Part shown: positions 1 to 11,589 of the stretch, piece after piece
Layout of the letters: each line of letters starts with the position of its first letter
Numbering within the stretch: position 1 is the first letter of the stretch
Assembly (NCBI RefSeq): GCF_016086655.4
Contig: NC_052133.2
Location: 47,608,383 to 47,672,382 of the forward strand
DNA: 64,000 nucleotides
Direction of reading: 5' to 3'
DNA from: Lepeophtheirus salmonis
Taxonomy: Eukaryota; Arthropoda; Copepoda; Siphonostomatoida; Caligidae
Made by a program: the position numbers and the translations under genes
Notes under the pieces: generated by a model
The model's input: only the letters and a program-made list of their open reading frames with translations
Databases searched by the model: none
What the model was told of the DNA's origin: nothing

Positions 1-220
1 ATCAGCACCAACCAATGAATGGATTTTGCTGAAATTTTTAAAGTAGTTTTGTAAGGCTCAAAAGATGGTTCTCGTAACAACTTATGCACATCACTTAGAT
101 TTGCTACTTAAAGATGACATCGTAGGAAAATGAAATTTTGCAAGGGTTTTTGTATTTAGAAAGTTTGAAAAAGTTGAAACACAAATCGACCCAATCAACA
201 ATGCTGACGTTGCATAAAAA
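1..220. repeat. dispersed repeat (RepH), copy 1
   Basis: This edge sequence shares blocks with two other places in the window. A stretch around 20-75 resembles 7748-7805 (both contain TGAAATTTTT followed by AAGGCTCA and ATGGTTC). A stretch around 108-150 resembles 24870-24915 (TGACAYCGTAGGA then AATGAA). No coding potential is seen. I infer an old dispersed repeat of unknown class whose left end lies outside the window. Confidence 0.4.
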
Positions 221-1063
221 CACTTGACTAGTGACACCATGTTATAATGTTAGATCTTTATATTAGATATCTATTTGTGAAATGAACATTTTACATTTTT
301 TCTTCCAAGAATTAGGATAAAAGTATAATCTAGGAGAAGTGCTGGGCAGTATCACAATATAAAAAAGTCAGCCTATAGATAAAAATAAATTGGATGACAT
401 TTATAAGATGGGAAGAAATGAATTGTACAGTCATGCAGTCCCATTTCTCCTATCAAAAGCTTATTTCTATAGTTTGTATATTATATGCCTTTGTTAGCTA
501 AGTATCACTATACAATATGTATGTATTTTATGATATGAGAAAGTTTTATGAAATCATAAAAAGTAATATTTTTTATTACTCCGGAGAATCGGCTGATTCA
601 GGCATTTGGATGGATTAAAAACATAATTAAATATTTACTTACAACTACAGGCTCGTCCTGAATTTGAATATCATAAAAAATGAAATTATGCACATAATAT
701 TAATACATATGTGGTACGTCAATATAAAAACAAGCTTGAAAAAAATGAAGAAAAGAAAGAATCCCAATATATTTTGTTTACTTCAAGTATTTCATGGCCT
801 CATTTAGATTGGTTATGGGTTTTGAAAATCAAATTGGTGATTTAAGATGGCCACGAATGTCAGCCATAGTGTAAAACGTATATTTTATTTGAGATACTTA
901 ATTTAGCCCAAAGTTGGGCTTTCAAAAAAACATCCATCAATTAATAATTCTTTCGTTGTGGTGATAAAATGTTGATACTTTAAGTGCAACTTGCTGCTCC
1001 TCGAAAGGATTAATCAGAAAAAAATTGTTAATAGAAATGGATGATCAATAGTTGGAGAAGAAA
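220..1063. other. AT-rich stretch, nothing recognised
   Basis: I find no open frame of note, no clear repeat ends and no RNA gene here. The sequence is AT-rich and behaves like unconstrained non-coding DNA. Confidence 0.5.
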
Positions 1064-1960
1064 AATTGAATCCAGGCTCAATTTAGGCATTGAATCTGAA
1101 CACTTACTAATTCAATGATTAACTAACGCTGGGAGATTGAAATTAATTCATATTTAGATATATTAAAGTATTAACAATCAGTTACAAAAGAAAAGAAACC
1201 TGAGGTATCTAGCATGTCGAGAAGATGACACTTGCACGTGATTAACAAATTTACATTCACCCACTTCAAGCAGTTTGGTGTCTCCAGGGCCACTGTCTAC
1301 ACCATAAACAAGTCCGAAACGTTGGAGAGGAAGAAGATCCCTGTCAAAAAGCCCAAACTGGACCCAGAGAAGATAAAAAAACAGCCCTGGGCAATCCATA
1401 CCAGTCCATGAGGCCTAGGCATTGATCTCAGGATGTTACACCAGATTGTTCAGAGAGTCATCAAAAAAGTGGGTGGAAAGAGCCTTGTGAGGTTGGGCTG
1501 GCCACTTTTGACTCCAGCAAAGAAAAAAAAAACAATCTTATCTATTGCAAGAGTCTTTCGAATTAGTTTTGAATGAGTATATGAGTGATTTGGAACGCTA
1601 TTTTGACACTTTTTACCTCCCTTAAGCCCTGATGACAACCCTATAGACTGCATATTTTGGGTTAATGTGGAGGGAAAGACCTGTAGTGTTCGTCATCCAA
1701 ACGCTGAGGCCCTCAAGGCCACTACTATCCATGAGTTGGACGCTATGACAGATGACTACATCCGCAGTAGGTGCCTGGCCTTCCGTCACCACCTGGATGG
1801 CATCATTGCCCCTAAGGGCAGCTACATTAATGATTAAAAGAGCTCAGACACACATCTATTGATAGTATTAATTTTGTTGAAATTCCATTGTTAATAAATA
1901 AACTATATCTTATTAAAGTTTAAAATTCAATGTTTTCAGTTTTTAATGGGCCATTTGGTA
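1064..1960 (+). mobile_element. mariner deletion derivative M1, copy 1
   Basis: The left part (about 1090-1200) matches the start of the M1 copies at 8793, 53303 and 56609. The shared order is an AATCTGA block, ACTTACTAATTCAAT, then a run ending in the CCTGAG/CTAAGC region. The right part runs through a transposase C-terminus into an AT-rich 3' end (AAGTTTAAAATTCAA) and stops at a decayed inverted end near 1945-1959 (CCATTTGGTA against CCACTCGGTA in copy 2). Total length is about 0.9 kb, against roughly 1.3 kb for a complete Tc1/mariner element, because the catalytic centre is deleted. The left terminal inverted repeat is badly eroded, so that boundary is approximate. Confidence 0.75.
1257..1837 (+). 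pseudogene. M1 mariner transposase remnant, N- plus C-terminus
   Basis: In the forward strand a helix-turn-helix segment is readable (KQFGVSRATVYTINKSETLE), followed by basic residues. A second DNA-binding stretch follows (VIKKVGGKSLVR, then LLTPA). The frame then jumps to the C-terminal third, with SPDDNPIDCIFW holding the third catalytic aspartate block, a ValGluGlyLys motif, RHPNAEALKA, and an ending AFRHHLDGIIAPKGSYIND-stop. The order of parts is that of Tc1/mariner transposases, normally about 340 residues. The segment that should hold the first (SDE) and second (QDGA) catalytic aspartates is missing, and there are stops and shifts. It cannot be active, and it must have depended on a complete relative for movement. 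Confidence 0.8.
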
Positions 1961-3360
1961 TCTCATTAAATGTGTTTTTCTTTGTTCTGAATAACTTTGC
2001 AGAGACGCTTATAATTGCTAGGTCAAGTAATTTAAGGTTTGGAAAAGAAAGAGATCAAAACTGCTCAAAATTGTCTTTGTACAGTTCTTTTCCTTTAATT
2101 GCAGTGTATTTTAATTATATGAAAGTTATTATATATCAATTTTGGACCACACTGTAAACAAATAGTAACACATATATTAAATATCTCTAAATCAAGGGCC
2201 TTCCACCTTTTCCAACACCTAAGGAATCCCTTCAATAAGAGACAAATAAAATAAAGACCTTGAAAGGTCTTTATGTGTGTATAACAAGTTACACATAACT
2301 TTAACCCTTACATCATAATCGTGACAAATTGGATTCCTTGATTAACCATCACAAGCGTCAGTGGTCCTATTGGAATATCTTTACTGACTAAATGATCTCA
2401 TTTTTAGATAACTGAAAGTTGAAATGAATGATGTCACTTACAAAAGACCTTTTGTTTCGACCATTAAAAAAGCTATAGCCACAAAATTTTCGGAAAAGTT
2501 ACAACATCTGACAGATGCCAGTCAAATACTTTTTTTTTAAGTCTTTATTTTACAATATATAATATAAAAAATACATCATAATAAATTGGGAAATTACATT
2601 TAGTAAAAATATAAATAAACATTGTAGTTTAAAATTAGTTCCCAAAGACTTTTTAAGTTAGAATAGTACACTATAAATCTATACAATAAATAGTATGAGA
2701 AAAATAAGATTAACAGAAAAACACAACAACAAAGAAAAACTTAATCTACCCAAAAAGTAAGAAATATAAAACTAAGTATCCAGCATTTGCTTATTTTTAT
2801 GTCAATTAAATACTTGATAATGGGATTTAAAAATTTGATGTGTTTTTATTTGAGTTCTCCGGAAAATACTATATAATATCAAGTGCTAAATCGAATGTCA
2901 ATGTATTGTCCTTAGATATTTTCAATTCAAAACCGCTGTATCGTGATACAGCCGTAATAAGTATGTCTCTTAATTCCCTGCCATCTGTTGGTCAACTTTT
3001 TTACAATGAAAGACTTAGAGTTAAGAAAGCCAAACTCGATTGCTTTAGCCTTCTTGCATTCTGGCTGGTATCATCTCTAAATAAATCAAAATAATTACAA
3101 ACTTGTTTTACTATGTTGCGTTAAATTTTGTCATGCCATGGTAGAACCAGTTTAAAGTAATTGAGCTGAAGACCAATAACCTTGCAATAGTCCCAGTCCC
3201 TGTTAAAATACCAAGATCATTTAAATTTTGATAGCACAATAATTACTAACCTGTTTACTAATTTATCGATTCATGAATATGTTCTCTCCCACAATAAAAA
3301 GGTAAACATTTTAAATCACAGAAACTCTTCAGTTTGGAAATGAGAATTGTTGAGTTCTTA
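1961..3360. other. AT-rich non-coding stretch with one small hairpin
   Basis: I recognise no gene or repeat family. One perfect 11-bp inverted repeat lies at 2251-2261 and 2264-2274 (ATAAAGACCTT). Its two-base loop and lack of a terminal T-run context give no firm function. The 75- and 84-codon frames here have no recognisable motif and are not called. Confidence 0.4.
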
Positions 3361-4509
3361 CAAATAAACTGTTTGTTCCAAACACGTCTTGACGTGTACA
3401 CAATGGATAGATGACGTATAAACTGAACTAAAATACTTGAAAAAGGAGATACCAACTGAAAAAAATTAATCAATCGACGTCTCTTGTAATTAGATGATTA
3501 GCAAATTCTTCCAAACTGTTGCACTAATCCATTAAATTATGTTCTGACTGTTGATTTGTTGACCTTTAATTAAAGATTGTTAAGCTGGTAGTAGTTACTA
3601 GTAGTTTACAAAAAAAAAAATACATCTTTTTTGTGACGTAACCACTTGTCTTGAAAATTCCACAATAATTACTTACGATTACGTCATATAAGATTATAAA
3701 TTGGTTTGTTCCTTCATTCTTACTCATCACTGGAAACATTTGAAAAATAGGAGCTAAAGGAAGTTCCTTGAACTGACGTCACATCGTTGACTCAGCGAGA
3801 AAAAATACATAAAAAAATCACTTAAATAATTTTTTAGTGGAATTTATAGATCAGGATTTGGATTAAAGCAATTTTTTTTCTTCATCAAAAGTCAATATTT
3901 ATTTTATTATTAGATTAGCTAAAGTTGAATTTATATTTGTTGAAAAACTATTAAGTTAAAAGGAGAATAGTCTAAGTATACATTTAATTAATTAAATGAA
4001 TTCTGAGTCCATAATGATATATAATCTTATCTAATTATAAACCCAAATTTTATAGCCTACATATGTTATCATTGTTTTCGCAATGCCAAGATAAATAATG
4101 AATATGGCAACTAGTTTTATTTCTAGTCCATTTTGTTTGAAAAAAATGAACAGTATAGGTATAGGTAATTAAAGGTTAGTACTCAACTCTGGGCGTTGCA
4201 ACGTGGGTGATGAGAAAAATGCTATATAAATTGGATAATTTGGTACTTTAAGAAAAAATGTGATATATTTTCTGCAAAAGAAAGTGGTTATTGTCAAAAA
4301 CGCTTCAGCTGGATACCAAAGGGACTGATAAAATATGTACCCTATTGAAAAATCCAACTGATTGTTTTACTTCAATCTAAAAATCGAGCAAAAATTGTCT
4401 GTGTCTTTTTTAATTGTAGTCATAGCTCATTACATCATATTCAAAACGAAAATAAAATAATCAATGGGAATTATAAACTGTTGAGGTTAATCAACGAGCG
4501 AGTGTTGTT

Positions 4510-4720
4510 AAAGAGTATAAATATTTAGGGTTGTCAATCTTATGCATTTTTAGTGTATGATTTTTTTTCTTGTTATTAACCCGAACAATGTTTATTTTTA
4601 TTTCATCAACCCGTTGTCATTGGTATTGAGTAACTACGTGTATTTTAAAAAGAAGTATAAAGAGGGAAAACGTATCCACATTAATAAAGCAAAGTTCGTC
4701 TGTTTGTTTGTATGTTTTCT
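4510..4720 (+). repeat. repeat A joined to module B, truncated copy
   Basis: The sequence follows the same order as 4895-5166: a GCATTTTT start, a T-rich block, TTATTAACCCGA, then TATTGAGTAACTACGTGT and finally ATTAATAAAGCAAAGTTCG with TCTGTTTG. It stops before the GTCGAC part of module B. Together with the next copy it brackets SINE copy 1. Confidence 0.65.
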
Positions 4721-4736
4721 GTAAAGTTATTTCTGG

Positions 4737-4870
4737 ATGGGACGACGCAGCTCAATGGACAAGAGAAGGGATATGTACGTCAAAGATTATTCCTAGGTTA
4801 GATGGAGCAAATGTAACATTATAATATTTAACTCCATCTCACCAATTAAAGGGGCATTAAAAAATAAAAG
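4737..4870 (+). repeat. tRNA-derived SINE, copy 1 (internally deleted)
   Basis: The head carries an A-box-like CAGCTCAATGG at 4748-4758. The tail has TTCCTAGGTTAGATGGAG, an ATAATATTT stretch, then AACTCCATCTCACCAATTAAA and an A-rich end. The B-box segment seen in copy 3 is deleted here. The tail hairpin (AGATGGAG with CTCCATCT) is kept. It lies between two repeat A/B copies. Confidence 0.75.
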
Positions 4871-4894
4871 GAAATGAAAAGGGGCAACAAATAT

Positions 4895-5166
4895 ATTCTT
4901 GATTGTAGATCCTAAGCATTTTTTAGAGAGTGAGTTTTTTTCATTGTTGTTAACCTGATCAATATTGTTTTTTTTTTCTCATGCTGCTTTCATTATTTTT
5001 GCATTCTTGAGGAGAAAAGTATTGAGAAACTACGTGTCAGTGTAATCATGAAACACATTAGTAAAACTGAGGATACTTTCGGGAGTTATCTTATATATTA
5101 ATACAGCGAGGTTTGTCTGTTTGTCGACACCTAATAAATCAGGACAATGCCGGAGTCTACGACTAG
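4895..5166 (+). repeat. repeat A joined to Helitron-like module B, complete 3' end
   Basis: Repeat A (GCATTCTTGAGGAGA, then GAGAAACTACGTG, then AAACTGAGGAT) runs into module B. Module B reads TTATATATTAATACAGCGAG, then TCTGTTTGTCGAC, then GGACAATGCCGG, and ends with CTAG at 5163-5166 followed by T. A short hairpin about 11 bases before a terminal CTAG is the layout of Helitron 3' ends. No Rep/helicase gene is present, so at best this is non-autonomous. Confidence 0.55.
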
Positions 5167-5169
5167 TAA

Positions 5170-7318
5170 TCTATATTATCAAAAGAAAGTGATTTTGTCT
5201 TTTTTGTACAGTTGGTACTTTTATTTACCAATTAAATTAGTTAAGTTATCTATCTTTTATACATAAGAATAGTTTCCCAAGGTTATTAATGTCTGATTTA
5301 TTAATCTTATAAGCATTTGTGGCATATTACATAAATCTTTTTATTGTATCTAGCAACTTATCCTTCAATAACAGAGAAAATAAACGCCAAAATCAGTTGG
5401 TAGTTTGCCAATTCATCTCAACATTGGAGAGTTATTCTCAACCTAACAAAAACTAATTCAATTACAATCAATCAACGTTCAGAACACTAATAGGCAAAAT
5501 ATATCAATTGACAGATGGCAAAAAACTATATAAACGTTTATGTTCTTAAGACAATGCAGTGCCAAAAAAAAAAAAGTTGAAATAGATTGATGGTGTTGTC
5601 CAATGCTGAAATCCATAACGACGTCATTTAGCAAAGATTTTTGTATGCCATGGCTTTTGTGCTCAGATGCATCCTTAAGATTTAGAACAAAACAGTAAGG
5701 GACATCAAAACTTACGTAATCATATTTAGAAATATTTCTGTATAATTTAGGTATTTGATTGTCAAAAAAAAGCCATCATTAATTTAGTCACAAAAGATGT
5801 AGGTATTAAATATCTTTATAGAATCGTTACTACTTATTTATTAATGGGATTTCGGTAAGTAATAAATGTTGACTTAAAGAGTTGTTGCCTCTGATTTTAT
5901 TATGTAGTTGCGCCGGTTAGGAAATCTCCAATTGCTACTGATTGGGTTGAAAAATGAAAAGTGGCTTCAAAATAAAAAGATTGAATTCTCAGCTTAAAAT
6001 GACTAGATATGTCCTCTCCATTTCAGACGATAAATTGTCCTTTTTGCAAGGTATTCCAACGCTAACTTGCAGTAATTTACTTCCTATTAAAGTAGACTAA
6101 CTCATAAAATGGGATTGCGACATAGGAATAAATAAATATATTCTTTATAAAAAAGCCTAATAAATGTACTTAAATTTATTAATGAAGACATGTAATTGAT
6201 TTAAGTACATTGAAATGTACTTATAAATTATTCCCATCCCTGACTTCTAGAAACATTCACTCATAAAAATAGTCACATTGATGATGTAACTTCTTCGGTT
6301 TTTGTCTCACCCTAAGCAAACAATCCGTTAAAAGCTTCTATAGGTGAATTGCCCTAAACGACATTCTTTTTAGTAGGAAAAATACTGATATCTTTTTTGG
6401 TACCAGAACCAGAAAGGAAAATATTGGTATTGTGACAACAATAGTTGCAAGTAGAGCTGAATTCGGTCTAGCCCCGAGTCGAAATTCCATCATCCGAATC
6501 TCATTTGTCCAATCCCAAAAACCCGTAGCCCGAACTTTTCAGCCCAACATTTATATTTAATGTAAAATAATTCCTTTACAACTAATAGATGACGTCATCT
6601 TCGATTTGATACCTTATGAAAAAGAAGCTGAGAATGACGTTATTGATTATTTGTAAGTGTATCACTGACTCTATGAAAATAAAGATACAAGGCTCTAGAT
6701 TACAGATAAAATCCCTGCTTCAAATACTTCAAATGAATCTTTGATTTTGTGGAGTTAATTTGACGGAGAAATTAACTCCCAGGAGGGAGCTTAAAATACA
6801 TAAATTAAATTAATTGTATCATATTTTGGCTCAAACCCCGACCTTTGTAGCCTGACTTAGCCCGAACTCCGATATTTTCTAGTCTGACGTACCTCTATTT
6901 CCCAATCCTAATGATTTCGAATGTGTAAAATCATTAGTCCAGACTAAATTATTCTGTTTCTTTTTTGTTTTTTTTATTGTTCATCATAACATTTTTTTCT
7001 CTACTGTCCCCAATTTAAATTAATGATCTCAAAATATAGACTTATTAAATCGAGCAATTCCATTGAACTAATTTAAATTGCTCCTTCAATTCAATTAAGT
7101 AAATTATTTTAAAGAGAGTTGAGTTTAAATGGTAACACAAGATAACAAATTGCAATAAATTATTGTTGAAGAATCCCCAGAGTTTTTGGGTCATTAAATT
7201 TTGTTTATTAGTAAATACTTTTTCTACAAAAATTTCATAACTATACATTAAATCACTTATATTTATAAATAATTAGTCATGAACATTATTTACTTATATT
7301 AGTTTGTTTACTAAATAA
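5170..7318. other. non-coding; GCCC-rich degenerate motif and a hairpin
   Basis: Most of this stretch is AT-rich without recognisable features. Two short blocks, 6460-6550 and 6825-6895, carry repeated motifs of the form AGCCCGAA, GCCCCGA and CCCGAC, and look like pieces of one degenerate minisatellite. A perfect 13-bp inverted repeat (AATGTACTTAAAT) with a short spacer lies near 6165-6215. No gene is supported. Confidence 0.45.
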
Positions 7319-7319
7319 T

Positions 7320-7450
7320 TGAGAGTGGCGTCGTTTTTAATATATACGATCACTCCTCAACAAATCCTTAGTGTTACTCTCCTTTTCCCATGAGCACACT
7401 CACGCGTAGCTACTCCGTACTTGGATGTTCTCTCCACCATTATAAAGGAA
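7320..7450 (-). repeat. repeat A, reverse copy
   Basis: Read on the reverse strand it gives GGAGAGAACATCCAAGTACG, GTAGCTACGCGTGAGTGTG, then GAGAGTAACACTAAGGATTT and GTTGAGGAGTGAT. This is the same order as the forward copies at 16.4, 25.8 and 62.9 kb. Confidence 0.7.
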
Positions 7451-7734
7451 GAAGAACAACAGCTTCAGAGACGTGATGAACCAAGGAATACTTTAGTCTC
7501 TGGGGCGCTACCTGGCTGAGCTTAAGCTACACACACTCGTTGTTAAAAGTGAGTTCTCAACTCATGTTTAAGATGCAATATATAAAAGTTTTTATAGTTC
7601 CCTGATAGCCACACGGTATTATTACTGCCTGCAAGTTCTTCAGGCATTGCTTGGAACTTATTATTGAACTGATCATATCGAATCTACATATTAAACGCGA
7701 ATGTCTGCGTGTGTGTGCGAGTCCTGGAATCACG

Positions 7735-7880
7735 GGCACACTAAATAATGGATTTTCCTGAAATTTTTCATCTAGGTTTTTAAGGCTCAAGAAATGGTTC
7801 AGATAACAAATTTTTTGGCTTTCAATGCCATGGTGGCCGTAAAATTGTCTGTTTCTAAAAACAGTTTTTTTACAAAACAA
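7735..7880. repeat. dispersed repeat RepH, copy 2
   Basis: The stretch ATGGATTTTCCTGAAATTTT followed by AAGGCTCAAGAAATGGTTC matches the left edge of the window (about 16-70). The frames overlapping it on both strands show no protein motif. Confidence 0.45.
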
Positions 7881-8792
7881 ACGACTATTTCATATAAAAC
7901 AAAAAATTTAGATCTTTGCACACTTTTTTTAAAGGAGATTATTAGATATAGAGAAGAAAAGAAAAAAGAAGAGATAATGAGACAAAGGATTTTTGACAAT
8001 AATATGAAATATGAGCAAATACATAATAACTTGAATATTTTATAATCTCCTTTTCAGAAACACAAACAGAAGAGCTCAGAATTAATTTTAATTTCTTAAT
8101 ATCCTGGGCAACGACGGGAAAACGTACTCTATCTCCTTATAAAAAAGGGTGCAAAGATACTTACCAACACCTATATGCAGCAAGAATCATTCTTAAAATT
8201 TGATGGTCTTTATTTTTTGTTTTATAGAAGAATTCTTAATTAATTTTAATTACTTAATATCTTGTGACACGTCAGGTAAACCTTCTCTGGTAAGAATTAA
8301 ATTTAAAGTATGTACATATTTTAGCTTTCATAAATATAATATTTATAGTCTTTTTGTTCTTGATGACGTTAAATTCCCCGTGATCAACTTGCGTTAATTT
8401 TTTTTTGTGCAAACCATATCAATCATAAAAGGTCACATTGTCCTTTATTTGCATCCTAGGAAACAGTTCAAACCAAATACACTCTTCGAGTTAAAAAAAC
8501 TAACAAAATATGAATGAATTGTCGTTCAAAATAACTAACTAAAAGTGAACATATGTGCTTCAAGGTGTACAATTATTGTCCATAAAGTTGGATTTAGTAG
8601 CTTTAATTTATCCATCATAAATTTTATTACACAGAGATACTCTCAACTCTGTGATATTTTTATGATTTAAACATCCTTATTACAGATTACAAAAAAAAAA
8701 TGAAATGTCTCGATATATGTATGTTATGTTTCATATCAGTTTAACAAACTAATAAAATGATATTTAATAGGAAGTATCTATATATATTTATG

Positions 8793-9607
8793 TACCGGGT
8801 GGTACATTTAAATCTGAGGACTTACTAATACCTCAATTAATGTATTTCAATATATTAAAGCATAAAGAAATGGTTTTAACAAAATAAACCTGAGCTATTT
8901 CGATATATTAAATCATAAACAAATAGCTTCAAACAAAAAAACACCCAGTTCTCAAGCTTACGTACAAGTTGAGAAAATGAAACTTGAATGTGCAGTTGGG
9001 GTATTCAGGACCGCCGTCAGCAAGTCTGAAACGTTGGAGAGGAAGAAGAACTCTGTTAAAAAGGCCAAACCAGATCCGGAGGAGTTAAAGAAAACAGCCC
9101 AGGCCAATTCCTGCCCATGCAAGAAATATCAGGGTTTCACAACAGAATGTACAGAGAACTATCAAAAAACTGGGTAGAAAGAACCTTGTGAGGGTGGAGA
9201 GGCAATTTTGACAATAGCAATGAAACAACCCCATTGCCTCCATTACAAGATTCTTTTGAACTCTTTTTTGACACATTTTTGGACCCCTACAACCTTAATG
9301 CCAATCCCCTGGACTACACTTTTTGGTTACATGTCGAAATTCATCCAAACACCAAGTCATCAAATGCAATGTCAGCCAGCACTGGTACGCCATGACTGAG
9401 GACTACATCTACAGTGGGTGCCAGGCCTTCCGCCGACACCTGGAAGCCATTATTATCCCTAAAGACGGCTACATTAATGATTAAGAGAGCTCAGATTCAT
9501 ATATATTTATAATATTAATTTTATTGAAATTCTATTGTTAATCAATACATTATATTTTGTGGAAGTTTAAATTTCAAAGTGTTCATATTTTCATAGCCCA
9601 CTCGGTA
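8793..9607 (+). mobile_element. mariner deletion derivative M1, copy 2, both ends present
   Basis: The left end reads TACCGGGTGGTACATTTAAA and the right end CCCACTCGGTA. The outer bases are inverted repeats flanked by TA, the usual Tc1/mariner target. Length is 815 bp. The content matches copy 1: a helix-turn-helix piece, a basic segment, a direct jump to the C-terminal region, and an AT-rich 3' end. The shared internal junction indicates that this short version moved as a unit and did not decay independently in each place. Confidence 0.85.
8977..9484 (+). pseudogene. M1 transposase remnant, copy 2
   Basis: The frame gives SKSETLERKKNSVKKAKPD and ELKKTAQAN, the same basic segment as copy 1. 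It goes on to KNLVRVERQF and a LLNSFLTHFW junction. The C-terminus is readable in another frame and ends GCQAFRRHLEAIIIPKDGY then IND-stop. Both catalytic aspartates of the SDE and QDGA motifs are absent and there are several shifts. Like copy 1, it retains DNA-binding and C-terminal parts only. Confidence 0.75.
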
Positions 9608-10100
9608 TATATATATATACACACCATCTTTATGTATCATTAAGTGTGTGTACTAGAATTTGAATACATCATAATGCCTTGAAACTAGCCATTAAACCGA
9701 AATGACTGTATATGTTTAAGAATAGACATAAAATCATAATTTATTGCTTTTTTGATTGTCTATTTACCTGAATCATTCGTAATTCGTTTTATGCACATAT
9801 GTAGGTATATAGAAAAATTCTCGGAGGGGGGGCTCACTCACATGAAAGTGTACGTATGTGAATTGTCAACATAAGATCAGGCTAGGACAAAAAAGACAAA
9901 GTTCAGAAAAGAAAATTTTCTTCTTCGAGCAAATTTACTTTATAAAAAAATACTCTTATTTACTGGTCATTATCCACCCTTATATCAGCAAAATATTATT
10001 TAATGTTATGATGTTACTATAGGTAAGGATTTGAGCTTGGAGCCTATAACTTTTTTGAACAATTTTGTAGGTAAGAAATAATTTTTTGATTGATTTTTCA
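9608..10100. other. TA microsatellite and unremarkable AT-rich DNA
   Basis: A short TA run (9605-9620) abuts the M1 right end. The rest has no recognisable feature. Confidence 0.4.
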
Positions 10101-10103
10101 TTT

Positions 10104-10486
10104 TATAAGGCTTCTCAGAAACTTCCAGGGAAGTTATGTAATCTCCTAGGGAAGACTGAAGGAAAAACAAGACTTATTTATCAAACAAAAAAAACTCTGG
10201 TCAGAAAAATCAATATTTTTGTCATCTTTTCTTTGAAATATTGGATAAAAACGGATTTTGAGGAGTCATTTAATTTATTTTTTGGGGAAGCAAAATTTTG
10301 TTAGTTGATTCTTTTGCTATCAGATGATATAATTTTATCAAAATTAAAAACTTACTCATCGAGGAAATGTTTGAAAAAAAAGAATGTTATATACGGTAAA
10401 AAGGAGGACGTTACAACAAGGTTCTATTATGTTCGGTCCCCCCTGTGATAGTAAAAATTATCTGAAAGTATCTGAGAAGCCTTACA
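10104..10486. mobile_element. MITE candidate with 14-bp perfect inverted ends
   Basis: TAAGGCTTCTCAGA at 10106-10119 is repeated exactly in reverse complement at 10471-10484. Similarity extends inward by about eight further bases (ACTTCCAG against ACTTTCAG). The unit is about 380 bp with no transposase motif. I could not identify a convincing target-site duplication, so the superfamily is open. Confidence 0.5.
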
Positions 10487-10618
10487 AACATCTCTTTAAC
10501 ACAACAATCTACTGGTTTCAATAAATCTTTATTTGCTATAGTACAGTAAAAGTTAAATACCTTAAAAAATTTAGTAATTTATTCGTCTGAATATTCTTTA
10601 GAATAATTTTCTTAATTT

Positions 10619-10853
10619 CATTTTTTTTTAAATATTCCTTTAATTGATCAGATGGAGTTGCACTGATAATGTATAAGCAAACATTATATTATTACATTTA
10701 GTCCTTCTTACCTAGGAATTGTATTTGAAGTCCATATAGATGAAGTACATATATTTCATTATCTAGGAATGAACGAGTATCATACCTAAACAAATTTAAT
10801 TCAAAAGATTAATTTCTCCCAAGTGCCCAAGTCCATTGAGCTACGCCATACCA
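10619..10853 (-). repeat. tRNA-derived SINE, copy 2 (reverse)
   Basis: On the reverse strand it starts GTATGGCGTAGCTCAATGG, with the same A-box-like core as copies 1 and 3. It continues with TATATGGACTTCAAATACAA and TTCCTAGGTAAGAAGGAC. It then gives CAACTCCATCTGATCAATTA and an A-rich end. The B-box region has decayed. The 3' part aligns along its length with copy 3. Confidence 0.75.
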
Positions 10854-11589
10854 TTCGATTTATTTTTACTATTACAAAAGTCCCCAACACCTTTTCGGGC
10901 TGTCCTTAGCTACGAAGACAACTGCAACATTTGACTGCTTGTATACAAATGCAATTTGTCGAAAGACTACTGAATTGTATAATCTCTTAATAACCTCAAC
11001 CAATTACAAACATATTTAGGTGTGTTGTGTTACATAAGTTGTAGCGTGTTTAAGTCGAGCCAAAAACGAAAATTGTTGGAACTGTCCACGGTTTCCACTA
11101 ATTACTAGATCCGTGGGACCTGTCGAAATATATGCATCAACCTAGGTTAATTTGATGTCGAAGATGAAACAATTTTTTCCCCCAGTTTGGTTTGACCCTG
11201 GCAAAGCTTCCATTTTCTTGGTGACACAAACAACAGGCGAACTGTGATTATACAAAGACTGGACGAGACAAAACGAATTGAAAATCGGTGGTGAAATTTC
11301 TCGCTAATTTGAAAGATGTTCAAAGATGAGTTGAAGTAATGTTACTTGCTTTGGTTCCATCTTAATATTTACATATAAATTGTTAAAATATATTATTGTT
11401 TGAAAGTATATCCTAAGAAAAAGTGAAAGGCAATAGCGGAAAAAATTGATTCGTCATCGTTGATCTGTAAAAAAAAAGTAACATAGGTTTCATTTTTTAT
11501 GGAAATGAGTATTTGGTGGTCTAAAGTTAAAGTAACATTTTACATTGGTAGCTGTTGAGATCAAAAATTTATAGATGTTACCAAAGTCC

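Noticed and set aside
7557..7880. 107-codon reverse frame
   Set aside because: Its start region is dispersed repeat RepH, which lacks this frame at the other copies. No motif is seen.
11100..11330. Possible further transposase piece (a P-P-V-W-F-D-P-like word)
   Set aside because: A single short resemblance to the mariner PPVWF strand without any flanking motif in frame.
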